This document shows, in pieces, positions 27,617 to 36,049 of a DNA stretch of 64,000 bases. Within the stretch, counting starts at the first letter, position 1, and every line of letters begins with the position of its first letter. The notes below the pieces were generated by a model. That model searched no databases. It worked only from the letters and a program-made list of their open reading frames with translations, and was not told where the DNA came from. This stretch comes from an uncultured Erysipelotrichaceae bacterium. GTDB lineage: Bacteria; Bacillota_I; Bacilli_A; RFN20; CAG-826. A program made the position numbers and the translations under genes. The DNA lies in the NCBI GenBank assembly GCA_902787955.1, contig CADAIJ010000007.1, positions 1-64,000 on the forward strand, written 5' to 3'.

Positions 27617-27617
27617 C

Positions 27618-28781
27618 TTATTTTTCGTAACTTATTGGAGGTTCTTCCCCTTCATAATCTTCATTTTCTTTACGTTTATTAACAGGTTTTCCCGCGTTAA
27701 TAATCATTTCTTCTTTTTCTAAGAAATCAAGTTCTTGAGCTTCATCATTAAATATAATTGAACCTCTTGAATCGATAACCATTGTTTGGGCAACAAAATC
27801 ATGAAGAGCGCTTTTCCTTGGTGAACCCATGGATAATCCAAAGGAAACAAGTACTATCGCACTTACGATTAAAAGTGTTGTCACGATATCTAAGAAATAG
27901 AAGATTAACATAAAGATTAAAACTAAAACATAAGGAATAAAACGCATCAGAAGTTGGCTCTTTTTAAATTTGTAGCCTCTAAAATTAGCTAAACCTAGTT
28001 TTAATAACATCTTTCCTAAAGTAGCCCCATCTTTACGGAAAAGAGGAATAATTACATAGCAAACTAAACCACTTATAAATAATGGTATAATCGCACTTAA
28101 ACCACCATAAAATGTATATTCTTGATAGATTGGACTATAGAAATTCTGCGCGGTTAAATGAGTGTAAGCTTTTTCATATTTAGGAAGCATATATTTCGCT
28201 AAATCTTGTTTAGTAATATCAATTTGTTCACCTTTATCACTTGAATAACGTTTTTCACGAGGAATACCAATTTGAGTTTTATCATAGTTATCCCCTACTT
28301 TTTGATAAGTAAAATAACAGGTAGACATTTCGCTATCAGGATCTTCACGGTCAATTCCTAAAACATTTAAGTTATACCAACTAACGGTGTAATAATCTTT
28401 TGGAAGAATCATTGTCCCATCACTAGTTTTCATTTCCGTGTTATAGTTTGGCGCGGCGTATTCTTCACTTATCCCTTCACCAGTTAGATAAGTTAAATAA
28501 AAATATCTAGTGGCGGTTTCATAAACAGTGTAATCATCATCACTATGATAAGTAACTGTGACATTATCTTCATTTTTATAAACTAGATGAGCGTTAAGAG
28601 CGAATTCATCCATCTTTTTATACATCGCGCCGGTTAGATTAAAGTTAAAAAGAGGGCTAAAGGCTAAAACATAAAGTAAAAGAAAAGTAATTAAAGTGAA
28701 AACAAGATCTAAAAGCGCTGCTAAAAAACGATTTCCAGTAGGAGCTAAGATAGTATGTCTAGGTATTTCAACTTTTCTCAT
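27618..28781 (-). CDS. RDD-family membrane protein (paralogue)
   Basis: This 387-residue protein has the same plan as its downstream neighbour: NRFLAALLDLVFTLITF at the first span, GATLGKMLLKLGLANFRGYK, and KSALHDFVAQTMVIDSRGS at the end, with a roughly 170-residue external insert. Both inserts contain a short DYY/DWF motif before similar spacing, consistent with an old tandem duplication. No Shine-Dalgarno is visible and the upstream region is extremely AT-rich. The function is unknown. Confidence 0.85.
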   Translation of the reverse strand: MRKVEIPRHTILAPTGNRFLAALLDLVFTLITFLLLYVLAFSPLFNFNLTGAMYKKMDEFALNAHLVYKNEDNVTVTYHSDDDYTVYETATRYFYLTYLTGEGISEEYAAPNYNTEMKTSDGTMILPKDYYTVSWYNLNVLGIDREDPDSEMSTCYFTYQKVGDNYDKTQIGIPREKRYSSDKGEQIDITKQDLAKYMLPKYEKAYTHLTAQNFYSPIYQEYTFYGGLSAIIPLFISGLVCYVIIPLFRKDGATLGKMLLKLGLANFRGYKFKKSQLLMRFIPYVLVLIFMLIFYFLDIVTTLLIVSAIVLVSFGLSMGSPRKSALHDFVAQTMVIDSRGSIIFNDEAQELDFLEKEEMIINAGKPVNKRKENEDYEGEEPPISYEK

Positions 28782-28835
28782 AACGTATTATTAATAATTA
28801 TTAATTTAAATTAAATTATATTCAATAAATAAAGC

Positions 28836-28865
28836 AAAAAAAGACCCTAGGACAAGCCTAAGGTC
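28836..28865 (-). terminator. Terminator of tuf / str operon
   Basis: The minus strand has GACCTTAGG, loop CTTGT and CCTAGGGTC (one G-U pair) followed by TTTTTTT. Confidence 0.85.
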
Positions 28866-28888
28866 ATTTAAATCATCAGTTAAGATAA

Positions 28889-30073
28889 TTATTTTAAGAT
28901 GTCGGTAACGGAACCGGAACCAACTGTTCTACCACCTTCACGGATGGAGAATTTGGTACCTTTTTCGATTGCGACTGGGTGAATAAGTTCAACAGTAAGT
29001 TCAACGTTATCACCTGGCATAACCATTTCAACACCAGCTGGAAGGGTGATGACACCAGTAATATCAGTTGTGTGGAAATAGAATTGTGGACGGTAGTTGC
29101 TTAAGAAAGCTGTATGACGGCCACCTTCTTCTTTCTTTAAAACGTAGACACTAGCGGTGAATTTGGTATGTGGAGTAACACTGCCTGGTTTGGCAAGAAC
29201 TTGACCACGAACGACTTGATCACGGTTGATACCACGGAGAAGAACACCAATGTTATCACCTGGTTCAGCGTAATCGAGGGATTTACGGAACATTTCAAGA
29301 CCAGTAACAACTGTCTTTTGAGTTTCTCTAATACCAACGATTTCAACTTCTTCGTTGAGTTTGATCACACCACGTTCAACTCTACCAGTAACGACGGTAC
29401 CACGACCAGAGATGGTCATAACGTCTTCGATTGGGAGTAAGAATGGTTTGTCTTTATCATGTTGTGGAAGTGGGAAGTAGCTATCAACAGCATCCATAAG
29501 TTCTTGGATGTGAGCTTCTTCGGCTGGATCTCCATCAAGAGCCTTCTTAGCGGAACCACGGATAACTGGAAGTGTATCGCCTGGGAAACCATAAGAATTT
29601 AAGAGATCTCTGACGTCCATTTCGACTAAGTCGATTAATTCAGCATCATCAACTAAGTCAGTCTTGTTTAAGAAGACAATGATATATGGAACACCGACTT
29701 GACGAGCAAGAAGAATGTGTTCACGGGTTTGTGGCATAACACCATCAGTAGCAGCAACAACGAGGATAGCACCATCCATTTGAGCAGCACCGGTAATCAT
29801 GTTTTTAACATAGTCAGCGTGCCCTGGGCAGTCAACGTGAGCATAGTGACGTTTTTCTGTTTCGTACTCGATGTGAGCTGTATTAATTGTAATACCACGG
29901 GCTTTTTCTTCTGGAGCAGCATCGATTTCATCGTATGCTTTAGCCACTGCTCCACCCTTTTTAGCAAGGTAGCTTGTGATAGCAGCAGTTAATGTGGTTT
30001 TACCATGGTCAACGTGACCGATAGTACCAATGTTAAGGTGTGGTTTGCTTCTATCAAATTTTTGTTTTGCCAT
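28889..30073 (-). CDS. tuf: Elongation factor Tu
   Basis: EF-Tu delivers aminoacyl-tRNA to the ribosome. At 394 residues it is full length. GTP-binding motifs are [32 protein letters not shown] and NKTD; domain 2 has [13 protein letters not shown], and domain 3 ends with [20 protein letters not shown] lies before the ATG. It is separated from fusA by about 100 bases holding a promoter, so it can be expressed beyond the str operon. Confidence 0.99.
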   Translation of the reverse strand: MAKQKFDRSKPHLNIGTIGHVDHGKTTLTAAITSYLAKKGGAVAKAYDEIDAAPEEKARGITINTAHIEYETEKRHYAHVDCPGHADYVKNMITGAAQMDGAILVVAATDGVMPQTREHILLARQVGVPYIIVFLNKTDLVDDAELIDLVEMDVRDLLNSYGFPGDTLPVIRGSAKKALDGDPAEEAHIQELMDAVDSYFPLPQHDKDKPFLLPIEDVMTISGRGTVVTGRVERGVIKLNEEVEIVGIRETQKTVVTGLEMFRKSLDYAEPGDNIGVLLRGINRDQVVRGQVLAKPGSVTPHTKFTASVYVLKKEEGGRHTAFLSNYRPQFYFHTTDITGVITLPAGVEMVMPGDNVELTVELIHPVAIEKGTKFSIREGGRTVGSGSVTDILK

Positions 30074-30125
30074 AAAATTGAATTTCCTCCTTAAGTGTTA
30101 GTATTCGTTAAAATTCAACGAAATC

Positions 30126-30154
30126 ATAATATAGCAAGTTTTTTATAAAATCAA
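30126..30154 (-). promoter_or_regulatory. Promoter of tuf
   Basis: The minus strand shows TTGATT (30154-30149), a 17-base spacer and TATTAT (30131-30126). A short inverted repeat (AACAC/GTGTT) directly upstream may slow read-through from fusA. Confidence 0.6.
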
Positions 30155-30174
30155 CACAATAGTGTTATGTTGAC

Positions 30175-32253
30175 TTATCTTCCGCTCATCCCAGACTTCT
30201 TAATAATCTCTTCTTGGACAAAGCGTGGGCATTCGCCATAATGGTCGAATTGCATTGTGTAGTTACCGCGGCCTTGGGTGAAGGAACGTAAGTCAGTAAC
30301 GTAACCGAACATCTCTGCTAAAGGTACTTCAGCTTCAATGATCTTAGCGTTACCTCTTTGGGTTTCACCGGTCATATTACCACGACGTCTAGAGATATCG
30401 CCGATAACATCACCATAATATTGTTCTGGGACAGTAACTTCAATTTTCATAATAGGCTCTAAGATGACAGGATCGCACTTTTTAGCGGCTTCCTTAAGAG
30501 CCATAGAAGCAGCAATCTTATAAGCCGCTTCAGATGAGTCAACATCGTGAGATGAACCATCGAATAAGGTTGCTTTAATATCGATAACTGGATAGCCAGC
30601 AACTAAACCTCTATTAAGAGCATCTTCGAGACCATCTTGGGTTGGACGAATGTATTCTCTTGGAACACTACCACCGACAACAGCATCAACGAATTCGAAG
30701 CCTTTGCCTGGGTTAGGTTCAAAGCGAAGCCAGACGTGACCATATTGACCACGACCACCGGATTGTTTGATGTATTTACCTTCACATTCGGCGGTTTTTC
30801 TAATTGTTTCACGGTAACCAACTTGAGGAGCACCAACGTTAACTTGAACATTGAATTCTCTTCTCATACGGTCAACGATAATGTCGAGGTGGAGTTCACC
30901 AACACCAGCGATAATTGTTTGACCAGTTTCGACATTGGTGTGAACTTTGAATGTTGGGTCTTCTTCAGCAAGTTTTTGAAGAGCGATAGACATCTTTTCT
31001 TGATCGCCTTTGGTCTTTGGTTCGACAGCTTCTTCAATAACTGGTTCTGGGAATTCCATTCTTTCAAGGATGATTGGAGTCTTCTCATCAGAGAGAGTAT
31101 CACCAGTTGTGGTATTCTTTAAGCCAACAACCGCGCCGATATCACCTGCATGTAAGGCATCGACTTCTTCACGGTGATTGGAGTGCATGAGAACAACACG
31201 GGCGATTCTTTCCTTATTTCCTTTGGTGGAATTGAGGACGTAAGAACCACTTGTTAATGTACCGCTATAAACACGGACATAAGCTAAACGACCAATGAAT
31301 GGGTCAGTAGCGATCTTGAAGGCTAAGGCTGCTAAAGGAGCTTTGTCATCAGGTTCACATGTAACTTTTTCACCATTTTCGTTTTCACCGACTGCGTGTG
31401 GAATATCAAGTGGGCTTGGTAAGTAGGCAACAACACCATCAAGTAAGAGTTGAATACCTTTATTCTTATAAGCAGATCCACAGAAGACTGGGTGGAATTC
31501 ACCAGTCAAGACGGCTTTACGAATAGTGGTGTTAATCATTTCGGTTGGGACTTCTTCGCCTTCAAGGACCATCATCATGAGATCGTCATCGAATGCAGCG
31601 AGAGCCTCGAGTAATTTAGAACGAAGTTCTTCAACTTTATCTTTATATTCTTCAGGAATTGGAGCTTCTGTTGGAGCCTCGTCTTTATCGGAGGAATAAA
31701 TCCAAGCTTTTCTTTCGATGATGTCGATGACACCTTTAAGTTGGGATTCTCTTCCGATTGGGTATTGGACGGCTTCCGCATTAGCGCCTAAACGTTCATG
31801 TAAGGAAGCGACACACATATCGAAATCCGCACCAATAGCGTCGAGTTTGTTAACAAAGACGATACGTGGAACACCGTATTTAGAACCTTGTCTCCAAACG
31901 GTTTCGGTTTGTGGTTCAACACCGTTTTTACCATCAAGGACAGTAACAGCACCATCTAAGACACGAAGTGAACGTTCAACTTCAACAGTGAAGTCGACGT
32001 GCCCTGGAGTGTCGATGATGTTAATTCTATTACCTTTCCAGAAAGCGGTTGTGGCCGCAGAGGTGATGGTAATACCTCTTTCTTGTTCTTGTTCCATCCA
32101 GTCCATCGTAGCAGCACCTTCGTGAACTTCTCCGATTTTGTGGATTTTACCAGTGAAATAAAGAATTCTTTCAGTGGTTGTAGTTTTACCGGCATCGATG
32201 TGAGCCATGATACCGATATTTCTGGTATGAGCTAAATCATATTGGCGAGCCAT
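30175..32253 (-). CDS. fusA: Elongation factor G
   Basis: EF-G is the translocase of protein synthesis, 692 residues and full length. G motifs are [36 protein letters not shown] and VNKLD (where most bacteria have VNKMD). Domain IV shows [16 protein letters not shown] and the C-terminal part [18 protein letters not shown] as [26 protein letters not shown] precedes the start. It is the third gene of the str operon, 12 bases after rpsG. Confidence 0.99.
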   Translation of the reverse strand: MARQYDLAHTRNIGIMAHIDAGKTTTTERILYFTGKIHKIGEVHEGAATMDWMEQEQERGITITSAATTAFWKGNRINIIDTPGHVDFTVEVERSLRVLDGAVTVLDGKNGVEPQTETVWRQGSKYGVPRIVFVNKLDAIGADFDMCVASLHERLGANAEAVQYPIGRESQLKGVIDIIERKAWIYSSDKDEAPTEAPIPEEYKDKVEELRSKLLEALAAFDDDLMMMVLEGEEVPTEMINTTIRKAVLTGEFHPVFCGSAYKNKGIQLLLDGVVAYLPSPLDIPHAVGENENGEKVTCEPDDKAPLAALAFKIATDPFIGRLAYVRVYSGTLTSGSYVLNSTKGNKERIARVVLMHSNHREEVDALHAGDIGAVVGLKNTTTGDTLSDEKTPIILERMEFPEPVIEEAVEPKTKGDQEKMSIALQKLAEEDPTFKVHTNVETGQTIIAGVGELHLDIIVDRMRREFNVQVNVGAPQVGYRETIRKTAECEGKYIKQSGGRGQYGHVWLRFEPNPGKGFEFVDAVVGGSVPREYIRPTQDGLEDALNRGLVAGYPVIDIKATLFDGSSHDVDSSEAAYKIAASMALKEAAKKCDPVILEPIMKIEVTVPEQYYGDVIGDISRRRGNMTGETQRGNAKIIEAEVPLAEMFGYVTDLRSFTQGRGNYTMQFDHYGECPRFVQEEIIKKSGMSGR

Positions 32254-32265
32254 AAATAATTTCTC

Positions 32266-32736
32266 CTACCAGCGATAGTGAGCATAAGCTTTGTTGGCTT
32301 CGGCCATCTTATGCGTATCTTCTCTTTTCTTAACAGAAGCACCAACACCGTTAGCAGCATCGATAATTTCATTGGCAAGTTTATCTTCCATTGATTTTTC
32401 GTTTCTGAGTCTAGCGTAGGTGACAAGCCATCTAAGGCCTAAAGTGACTTTACGTTCACTAGAGACTTCGACTGGGACTTGATAGTTTGCAGCGCCAATA
32501 CGACGAACTTTGAGTTCGACTTCTGGCATAATGTTATTAATCGCGGTGGCAAAGACGTCCATTGCTGGTTTACCAGTTTGTGCTTCGATTTTCTTGAAAG
32601 CATTATATAAAATGGTTTGAGCAGTACCTCTTTTACCATCGATCATAATACGATTGATTAAACGTGTGACTAACTTTGAGTTATAAATTGGATCAGGTAA
32701 GACTTCACGTTTTGCAACATTACCTTTACGTGGCAT
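32266..32736 (-). CDS. rpsG: Ribosomal protein S7
   Basis: This 156-residue S7 has the usual start [20 protein letters not shown], the segment [14 protein letters not shown] and the C-terminal AHYRW, and organises the head of the 30S subunit by binding 16S rRNA. AAAGGAG lies before the ATG. It sits between rpsL and fusA in the str operon. Confidence 0.99.
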   Translation of the reverse strand: MPRKGNVAKREVLPDPIYNSKLVTRLINRIMIDGKRGTAQTILYNAFKKIEAQTGKPAMDVFATAINNIMPEVELKVRRIGAANYQVPVEVSSERKVTLGLRWLVTYARLRNEKSMEDKLANEIIDAANGVGASVKKREDTHKMAEANKAYAHYRW

Positions 32737-32774
32737 ATTGTTTTCTCCTTTCTTAAATCTAGTGTGTTATCAGC

Positions 32775-33194
32775 TTATTTCGCTTCTTTTGGTTTCTTAG
32801 TGCCGTATAAAGAACGTCCTTGACGACGAGCTTCAATACCAGCGCAGTCTAAGGTACCACGAACGATGTGATAACGAACACCTGGTAAATCTTTAACACG
32901 TCCACCACGAATGATGACGGTTGAGTGTTCTTGTAGGTTGTGTCCTTCACCACCGATATAGGCGGTAACTTCATATCCGTTAGATAAGCGAACACGAGCA
33001 TATTTTCTCAAAGCAGAGTTTGGTTTCTTTGGAGTCATTGTACCAACACGGGTGCAGACACCTCTTTTTTGAGAGCTATTTTGTTCAGTTTCACGTGAAT
33101 GGAGTGAGTTCCATCTTTTTCCAAGAGCAGGAGCTTTGGATTTCTTCACGGTTTTAACACGACCATTTTTAACTAATTGGTTAATGGTAGGCAT
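32775..33194 (-). CDS. rpsL: Ribosomal protein S12
   Basis: This 139-residue S12 of the decoding centre has [20 protein letters not shown] (with the lysine at which streptomycin resistance arises) and [13 protein letters not shown]. The start MPTINQLV at 33194 has AAGGAGG 10 bases upstream; an in-frame ATG six codons earlier covers that site and is rejected. It is the first gene of the str operon, with a structured 5' leader and a strong promoter. Confidence 0.99.
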   Translation of the reverse strand: MPTINQLVKNGRVKTVKKSKAPALGKRWNSLHSRETEQNSSQKRGVCTRVGTMTPKKPNSALRKYARVRLSNGYEVTAYIGGEGHNLQEHSTVIIRGGRVKDLPGVRYHIVRGTLDCAGIEARRQGRSLYGTKKPKEAK

Positions 33195-33212
33195 TGATTG
33201 TCCTCCTTTCAA

Positions 33213-33302
33213 TGTACTTTCCTAATAAGTTTATTGCACACATTCCCCGGTGTATCATAACTTTCCCGAAAGAATAGACCCGAAGGGGTCATTTGTGCAT
33301 GC
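33213..33302 (-). promoter_or_regulatory. Structured 5' leader of the str operon
   Basis: On the minus strand, starting at the predicted transcript 5' end, TGCACA (33299-33294) pairs with TGTGCA (33240-33235) and encloses two tight hairpins: GACCC-CTTC-GGGTC (33290-33277) and CTTT-CGGG-AAAG (33272-33261). An alternative short stem ACAC/GTGT near the 3' end overlaps the closing helix, so two states are possible. The rpsL ribosome site follows. No known Firmicutes leader family is recognised; autoregulation by S12 or S7 would be a natural guess. Confidence 0.55.
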
Positions 33303-33308
33303 TGAATA

Positions 33309-33337
33309 ATAATATTAGAAGTAAATAAACTAGTCAA
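33309..33337 (-). promoter_or_regulatory. Promoter of the str operon
   Basis: The minus strand shows TTGACT (33337-33332), a 17-base spacer and TATTAT (33314-33309). The predicted start near 33302 coincides with the beginning of the structured leader. Confidence 0.75.
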
Positions 33338-33380
33338 CTATTTTTTAAATTTATTATAAATATAAAGAAGAAAGGTTCGA

Positions 33381-33423
33381 ACAAGAGGGATTTATACCAA
33401 AGATATAAACCTCGCCTCCTCTT
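33381..33423. other. Long hairpin upstream of the str promoter
   Basis: CAAGAG-GGATTTATA ... TATAAACC ... CTCTTG forms a long interrupted stem of about 15 pairs around a seven-base loop. It covers the end of the 51-residue reading frame and may terminate or stabilise a minus-strand RNA from the toxin-like locus. Confidence 0.45.
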
Positions 33424-33547
33424 GCTCAATAAGAGCGCCGATAAGAGCATCTTGAGCTACCCTTATAGGGATCCCTTTAACGAGCCTTGCTTCTTCTAAT
33501 TCGATAACATATAATATAAGTACGGTGAGGCAGACGTGCTCAGGCAC
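33392..33547 (-). CDS. Doubtful 51-residue reading frame
   Basis: This is a GTG-started frame without a Shine-Dalgarno. Its hydrophobic start (VLILYVIELEEARLVKGIPI) is followed by a segment in which EEAR recurs (EQEEARF). The DNA shows an imperfect direct repeat over the two EEAR copies. It could be a decayed gene end or chance. It overlaps the plus-strand promoter and hairpin, so it may simply be regulatory RNA. Confidence 0.2.
   Translation of the reverse strand: MPEHVCLTVLILYVIELEEARLVKGIPIRVAQDALIGALIEQEEARFISLV
33487..33515 (+). promoter_or_regulatory. Plus-strand promoter inside the toxin-like locus
   Basis: TTGCTT (33487-33492), a 17-base spacer and a perfect TATAAT (33510-33515) drive transcription against all neighbouring genes. 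The predicted start is near 33522. Confidence 0.6.
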
Positions 33548-33558
33548 TGTCTGTTTTT
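33522..33558 (+). ncRNA. Predicted short plus-strand RNA ending in a strong terminator
   Basis: From the predicted start a 37-base RNA would consist almost only of a hairpin, CAGAC-GTGC-TCAG-GCAC-(T)-GTCTG, followed by TTTTT (33554-33558). It is complementary to the minus-strand RNA directly downstream of the two tiny hydrophobic frames. A convergent short antisense RNA at the 3' end of a toxin mRNA is the par/fst plan of type I toxin-antitoxin loci. Confidence 0.45.
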
Positions 33559-33568
33559 AATAAGAGAG

Positions 33569-33625
33569 CTAGTCTCTTAAGACCAACACCGCAATTATTA
33601 CCATCACTAGGATGATAAAGACCAT
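33569..33625 (-). CDS. Tiny hydrophobic peptide (18 residues), toxin-like
   Basis: The frame reads MVFIILVMVIIAVLVLRD: one membrane-spanning stretch followed by a charged end, the form of small type I toxins such as Fst or the holin-like peptides. AAAGGAGAG lies upstream, but 16 bases away, so translation may be coupled to the tiny frame ending six bases before it. A hairpin spans its stop codon. No database family is assigned. Confidence 0.4.
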   Translation of the reverse strand: MVFIILVMVIIAVLVLRD

Positions 33626-33630
33626 TGGGT

Positions 33631-33699
33631 CTATACTATATCTCTCCTTTCTAGAAGAGAACAAATGGCTAAAGGGATGATAATCATACGGGCTAACAT
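33631..33699 (-). CDS. Tiny hydrophobic peptide (22 residues), leader or toxin-like
   Basis: The ATG at 33699 has an excellent ribosome site (GGGGAGG, seven bases away), better than many real genes here. The product begins MLARMIIIPLAICSLLERR and is hydrophobic in its first half. It precedes the 18-residue frame by six bases. It may be the true toxin or a coupling leader for it. Confidence 0.4.
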   Translation of the reverse strand: MLARMIIIPLAICSLLERRDIV

Positions 33700-33762
33700 A
33701 CTTTATCCTCCCCTACCATATATAGGGAAAAATCCCAAAAAAGTGATGAGTAATAGTAAAGG

Positions 33763-33789
33763 ATGCATCTATGATGCATCTTTTTTTAT
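33763..33789 (+). terminator. Plus-strand terminator right of the toxin-like locus
   Basis: GATGCATC-TAT-GATGCATC is followed by seven T on the plus strand. No plus-strand gene lies before it, so it bounds a non-coding RNA or protects the neighbour on the right from antisense transcription. Confidence 0.6.
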
Positions 33790-33821
33790 TTTTTGTTTCG
33801 GAAAAAGTGAATTTTAAGCAT

Positions 33822-33843
33822 AAAAAAATACACACGAGGTGTA
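33822..33843 (-). terminator. Terminator of the EAL-protein gene
   Basis: The minus strand has TACAC, a five-base loop and GTGTA followed by TTTTTTT, 19 bases after the stop. Confidence 0.75.
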
Positions 33844-33861
33844 CTTTTCTATATTGATTAA

Positions 33862-36012
33862 TTAGACGAGTTCTTTAGAAATGGTGAATTCGCCTTTATT
33901 AATCATGTCTCTAATCTTTTCTTTTGGCATTGGTTTACCAAATAGATAACCTTGAAGTCTTCCGCATTGAGCTTCTTTTAAGAAATCAGTTTCAAGTTGA
34001 GTTTCAACACCTTCGGAAAGAGTCTTCATACCAAGCTTATTCGCCATTGAGATAACTGCTTCAATAAGTGGACGAGCTTTTGGATTATTTTCAAAGCCAC
34101 TTAAGAACTTCATATCGAGTTTTAAAACATCAAAGTCATAATCTTTTAAAACATTAAGAGAGGAATAGCCACTTCCAAAGTCATCGAGCCATAATGCGTA
34201 ACCTTTTTCTTTTAATTCATGAATGTTTTTAGAAAGTAATTCAGCGTTTTCCGTTAACGCGGATTCCGTAATTTCAACATGGATAAAGTGTTTATCAATA
34301 TTGTATTTACGAACCATTTCTTCTAAGAATGGAACAACATCCATAAGTTCAAAGTCTAAACGAGAAATATTTAAGGAAACTGGAAAGACTGGCATATTAC
34401 GGTCAATCGCTTCTCTTATATCTCTAAAGACAGATTCGATAATACAAGCGTCAAGTTTATGAACGAGTTTAGTATTTTCTAAAGTAGGAACAAAACTAAT
34501 TGGAGGAAGCATTCCTTTTTCTGGATCTTCCCAACGAGCGAGAGCTTCCGCGCCACAAAGTTTACCATCTTTCGACCAAACAACTGGTTGATAATAAGGT
34601 TTAATCCAACCTTTCTCCACTGCTTCATCAACGTGATTAATAACGTATTGCATTAGGTGATATTCTTTATGCATCTTTAAGTCATATTCAACGAATAAGT
34701 CTTGCATCCTAGAAGAAGCAACACTACAAGCGTAACGAGCTTTATCCACTGCTCTTCTAGCGTCTTCACCGTTTTTAATTAAATATCCACCAGCGAAAAC
34801 ATGAGGTTGAACTTCATGGTCAAGTTCTAATACGGCATAATTGAGTTTTTGAAGTTTAGCTAAATAATCTTCGCTATTAATTGCGACAACATAATGGTCA
34901 TCGGATTGACGACAGACGATTCCACCTTCGAATTCTTCTTCAATTAATTCCCCTACTCTTTTTAAGAATTCATTGCCTTTAATGAATCCTCTTTGGTCGT
35001 TATAAGTTTTGAAGTTACCAATGTTAATAAATAGGATTATCTTACCTTCATTATCATTGATGGTTTCATCTAAAGTTCTAACTAAAAATGAGAAGTTATG
35101 AAGACCAGTTAATTCATCATAATCCGCAATATAAGTGAGTTCCTCATCTTTTTTCGCTGAAATTAAACGTTGATGATACATCATAATGGAGATCATCGTT
35201 AAGGATACAAAGAACGTTATGTAGTTTACTAAGTCTCCATCTTTAAAGGCGAGAACATCTTCTGGTCCATAACCACTTGCAACGTCTGCGGCGTTAATTA
35301 AGAAATAGAAAGCAATAAAGACAGAAACGTTTAAAACAACTGAAATCCATGGCTTCCAAATTAATAAGCAGGCCACGTAAATCGCCATCGTTAAGAAGCA
35401 GATGATTTCTTTATGTTTAGAAGAGATATGATCACTATAAGAAACACGAACACCAAAGACTAAACAAATAACAGCGAATAAAATAATGACAGTGTTTATT
35501 AGGAAATAAATATCTTTGTTCTTAAACTTCTTCCATAAAGTAAGAAAGAGCATTAAGCCTGCTGCTAAAGTTGTAAAGGCGTATAAAGCGATTAATAAGA
35601 TATTGCTAATCTGTCCTTTAGTGGTGTCCCATTTAGAAAAATGCTCACCAAAAATATAGAAACTATATAAGAAAGAAGCTCCTGAGAAAACTAGATTTAA
35701 GATAAAGGAAGTTTTACTAGGAATCTTTTTATAAATATTAGTTAAGCAGAAGACGAAAATCGCACTACCTAAGGTAATAAATAATATAAATAAGGATATA
35801 TAGGAGAGAATGAAGGAGAATTGATTTTCACTAGGCCATAAAGGAATAAGATACTTATCAGTTTGACGGATAATCAACCAAAGCTCTAAGCCGATGATAA
35901 CCGCGGACATATATAAAGAGGAACGAACATTAGACTCGTTTAAATAAGACTTAACGAATTTAGAACTCTTATTAAGTCCGATGAAGTTAAGTATCGTTTT
36001 TAGTACTCTCAT
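33862..36012 (-). CDS. Membrane c-di-GMP phosphodiesterase (degenerate GGDEF plus EAL)
   Basis: This 716-residue protein has eight hydrophobic spans (about 31-283), then a GGDEF-type domain and an EAL domain. The GGDEF signature is replaced by QSDDH near residue 368, so cyclase activity is not expected. The EAL domain keeps GAEALARW, the Asn of NISRLDFE, ITES, LDDFGSGYSS, LKLDMKF and EGVET, so c-di-GMP hydrolysis is expected. The membrane part is not a named sensor I can recognise. No Shine-Dalgarno is present; TATAAT ends eight bases before the ATG, predicting a leaderless mRNA. It lies beside two surface metalloprotease genes. Confidence 0.93.
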   Translation of the reverse strand: MRVLKTILNFIGLNKSSKFVKSYLNESNVRSSLYMSAVIIGLELWLIIRQTDKYLIPLWPSENQFSFILSYISLFILFITLGSAIFVFCLTNIYKKIPSKTSFILNLVFSGASFLYSFYIFGEHFSKWDTTKGQISNILLIALYAFTTLAAGLMLFLTLWKKFKNKDIYFLINTVIILFAVICLVFGVRVSYSDHISSKHKEIICFLTMAIYVACLLIWKPWISVVLNVSVFIAFYFLINAADVASGYGPEDVLAFKDGDLVNYITFFVSLTMISIMMYHQRLISAKKDEELTYIADYDELTGLHNFSFLVRTLDETINDNEGKIILFINIGNFKTYNDQRGFIKGNEFLKRVGELIEEEFEGGIVCRQSDDHYVVAINSEDYLAKLQKLNYAVLELDHEVQPHVFAGGYLIKNGEDARRAVDKARYACSVASSRMQDLFVEYDLKMHKEYHLMQYVINHVDEAVEKGWIKPYYQPVVWSKDGKLCGAEALARWEDPEKGMLPPISFVPTLENTKLVHKLDACIIESVFRDIREAIDRNMPVFPVSLNISRLDFELMDVVPFLEEMVRKYNIDKHFIHVEITESALTENAELLSKNIHELKEKGYALWLDDFGSGYSSLNVLKDYDFDVLKLDMKFLSGFENNPKARPLIEAVISMANKLGMKTLSEGVETQLETDFLKEAQCGRLQGYLFGKPMPKEKIRDMINKGEFTISKELV

Positions 36013-36020
36013 GATTTCTA

Positions 36021-36026
36021 ATTATA
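36021..36026 (-). promoter_or_regulatory. -10 box of the EAL-protein gene (predicted leaderless)
   Basis: A perfect TATAAT lies eight bases upstream of the ATG. The -35 region is weak. Confidence 0.5.
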
Positions 36027-36049
36027 GTTTAGCACTTTAAAAATAGATA

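Noticed and set aside
33862..36012. Active diguanylate cyclase
   Set aside because: The GGDEF signature is replaced by QSDDH, so only the EAL phosphodiesterase part is expected to be active.
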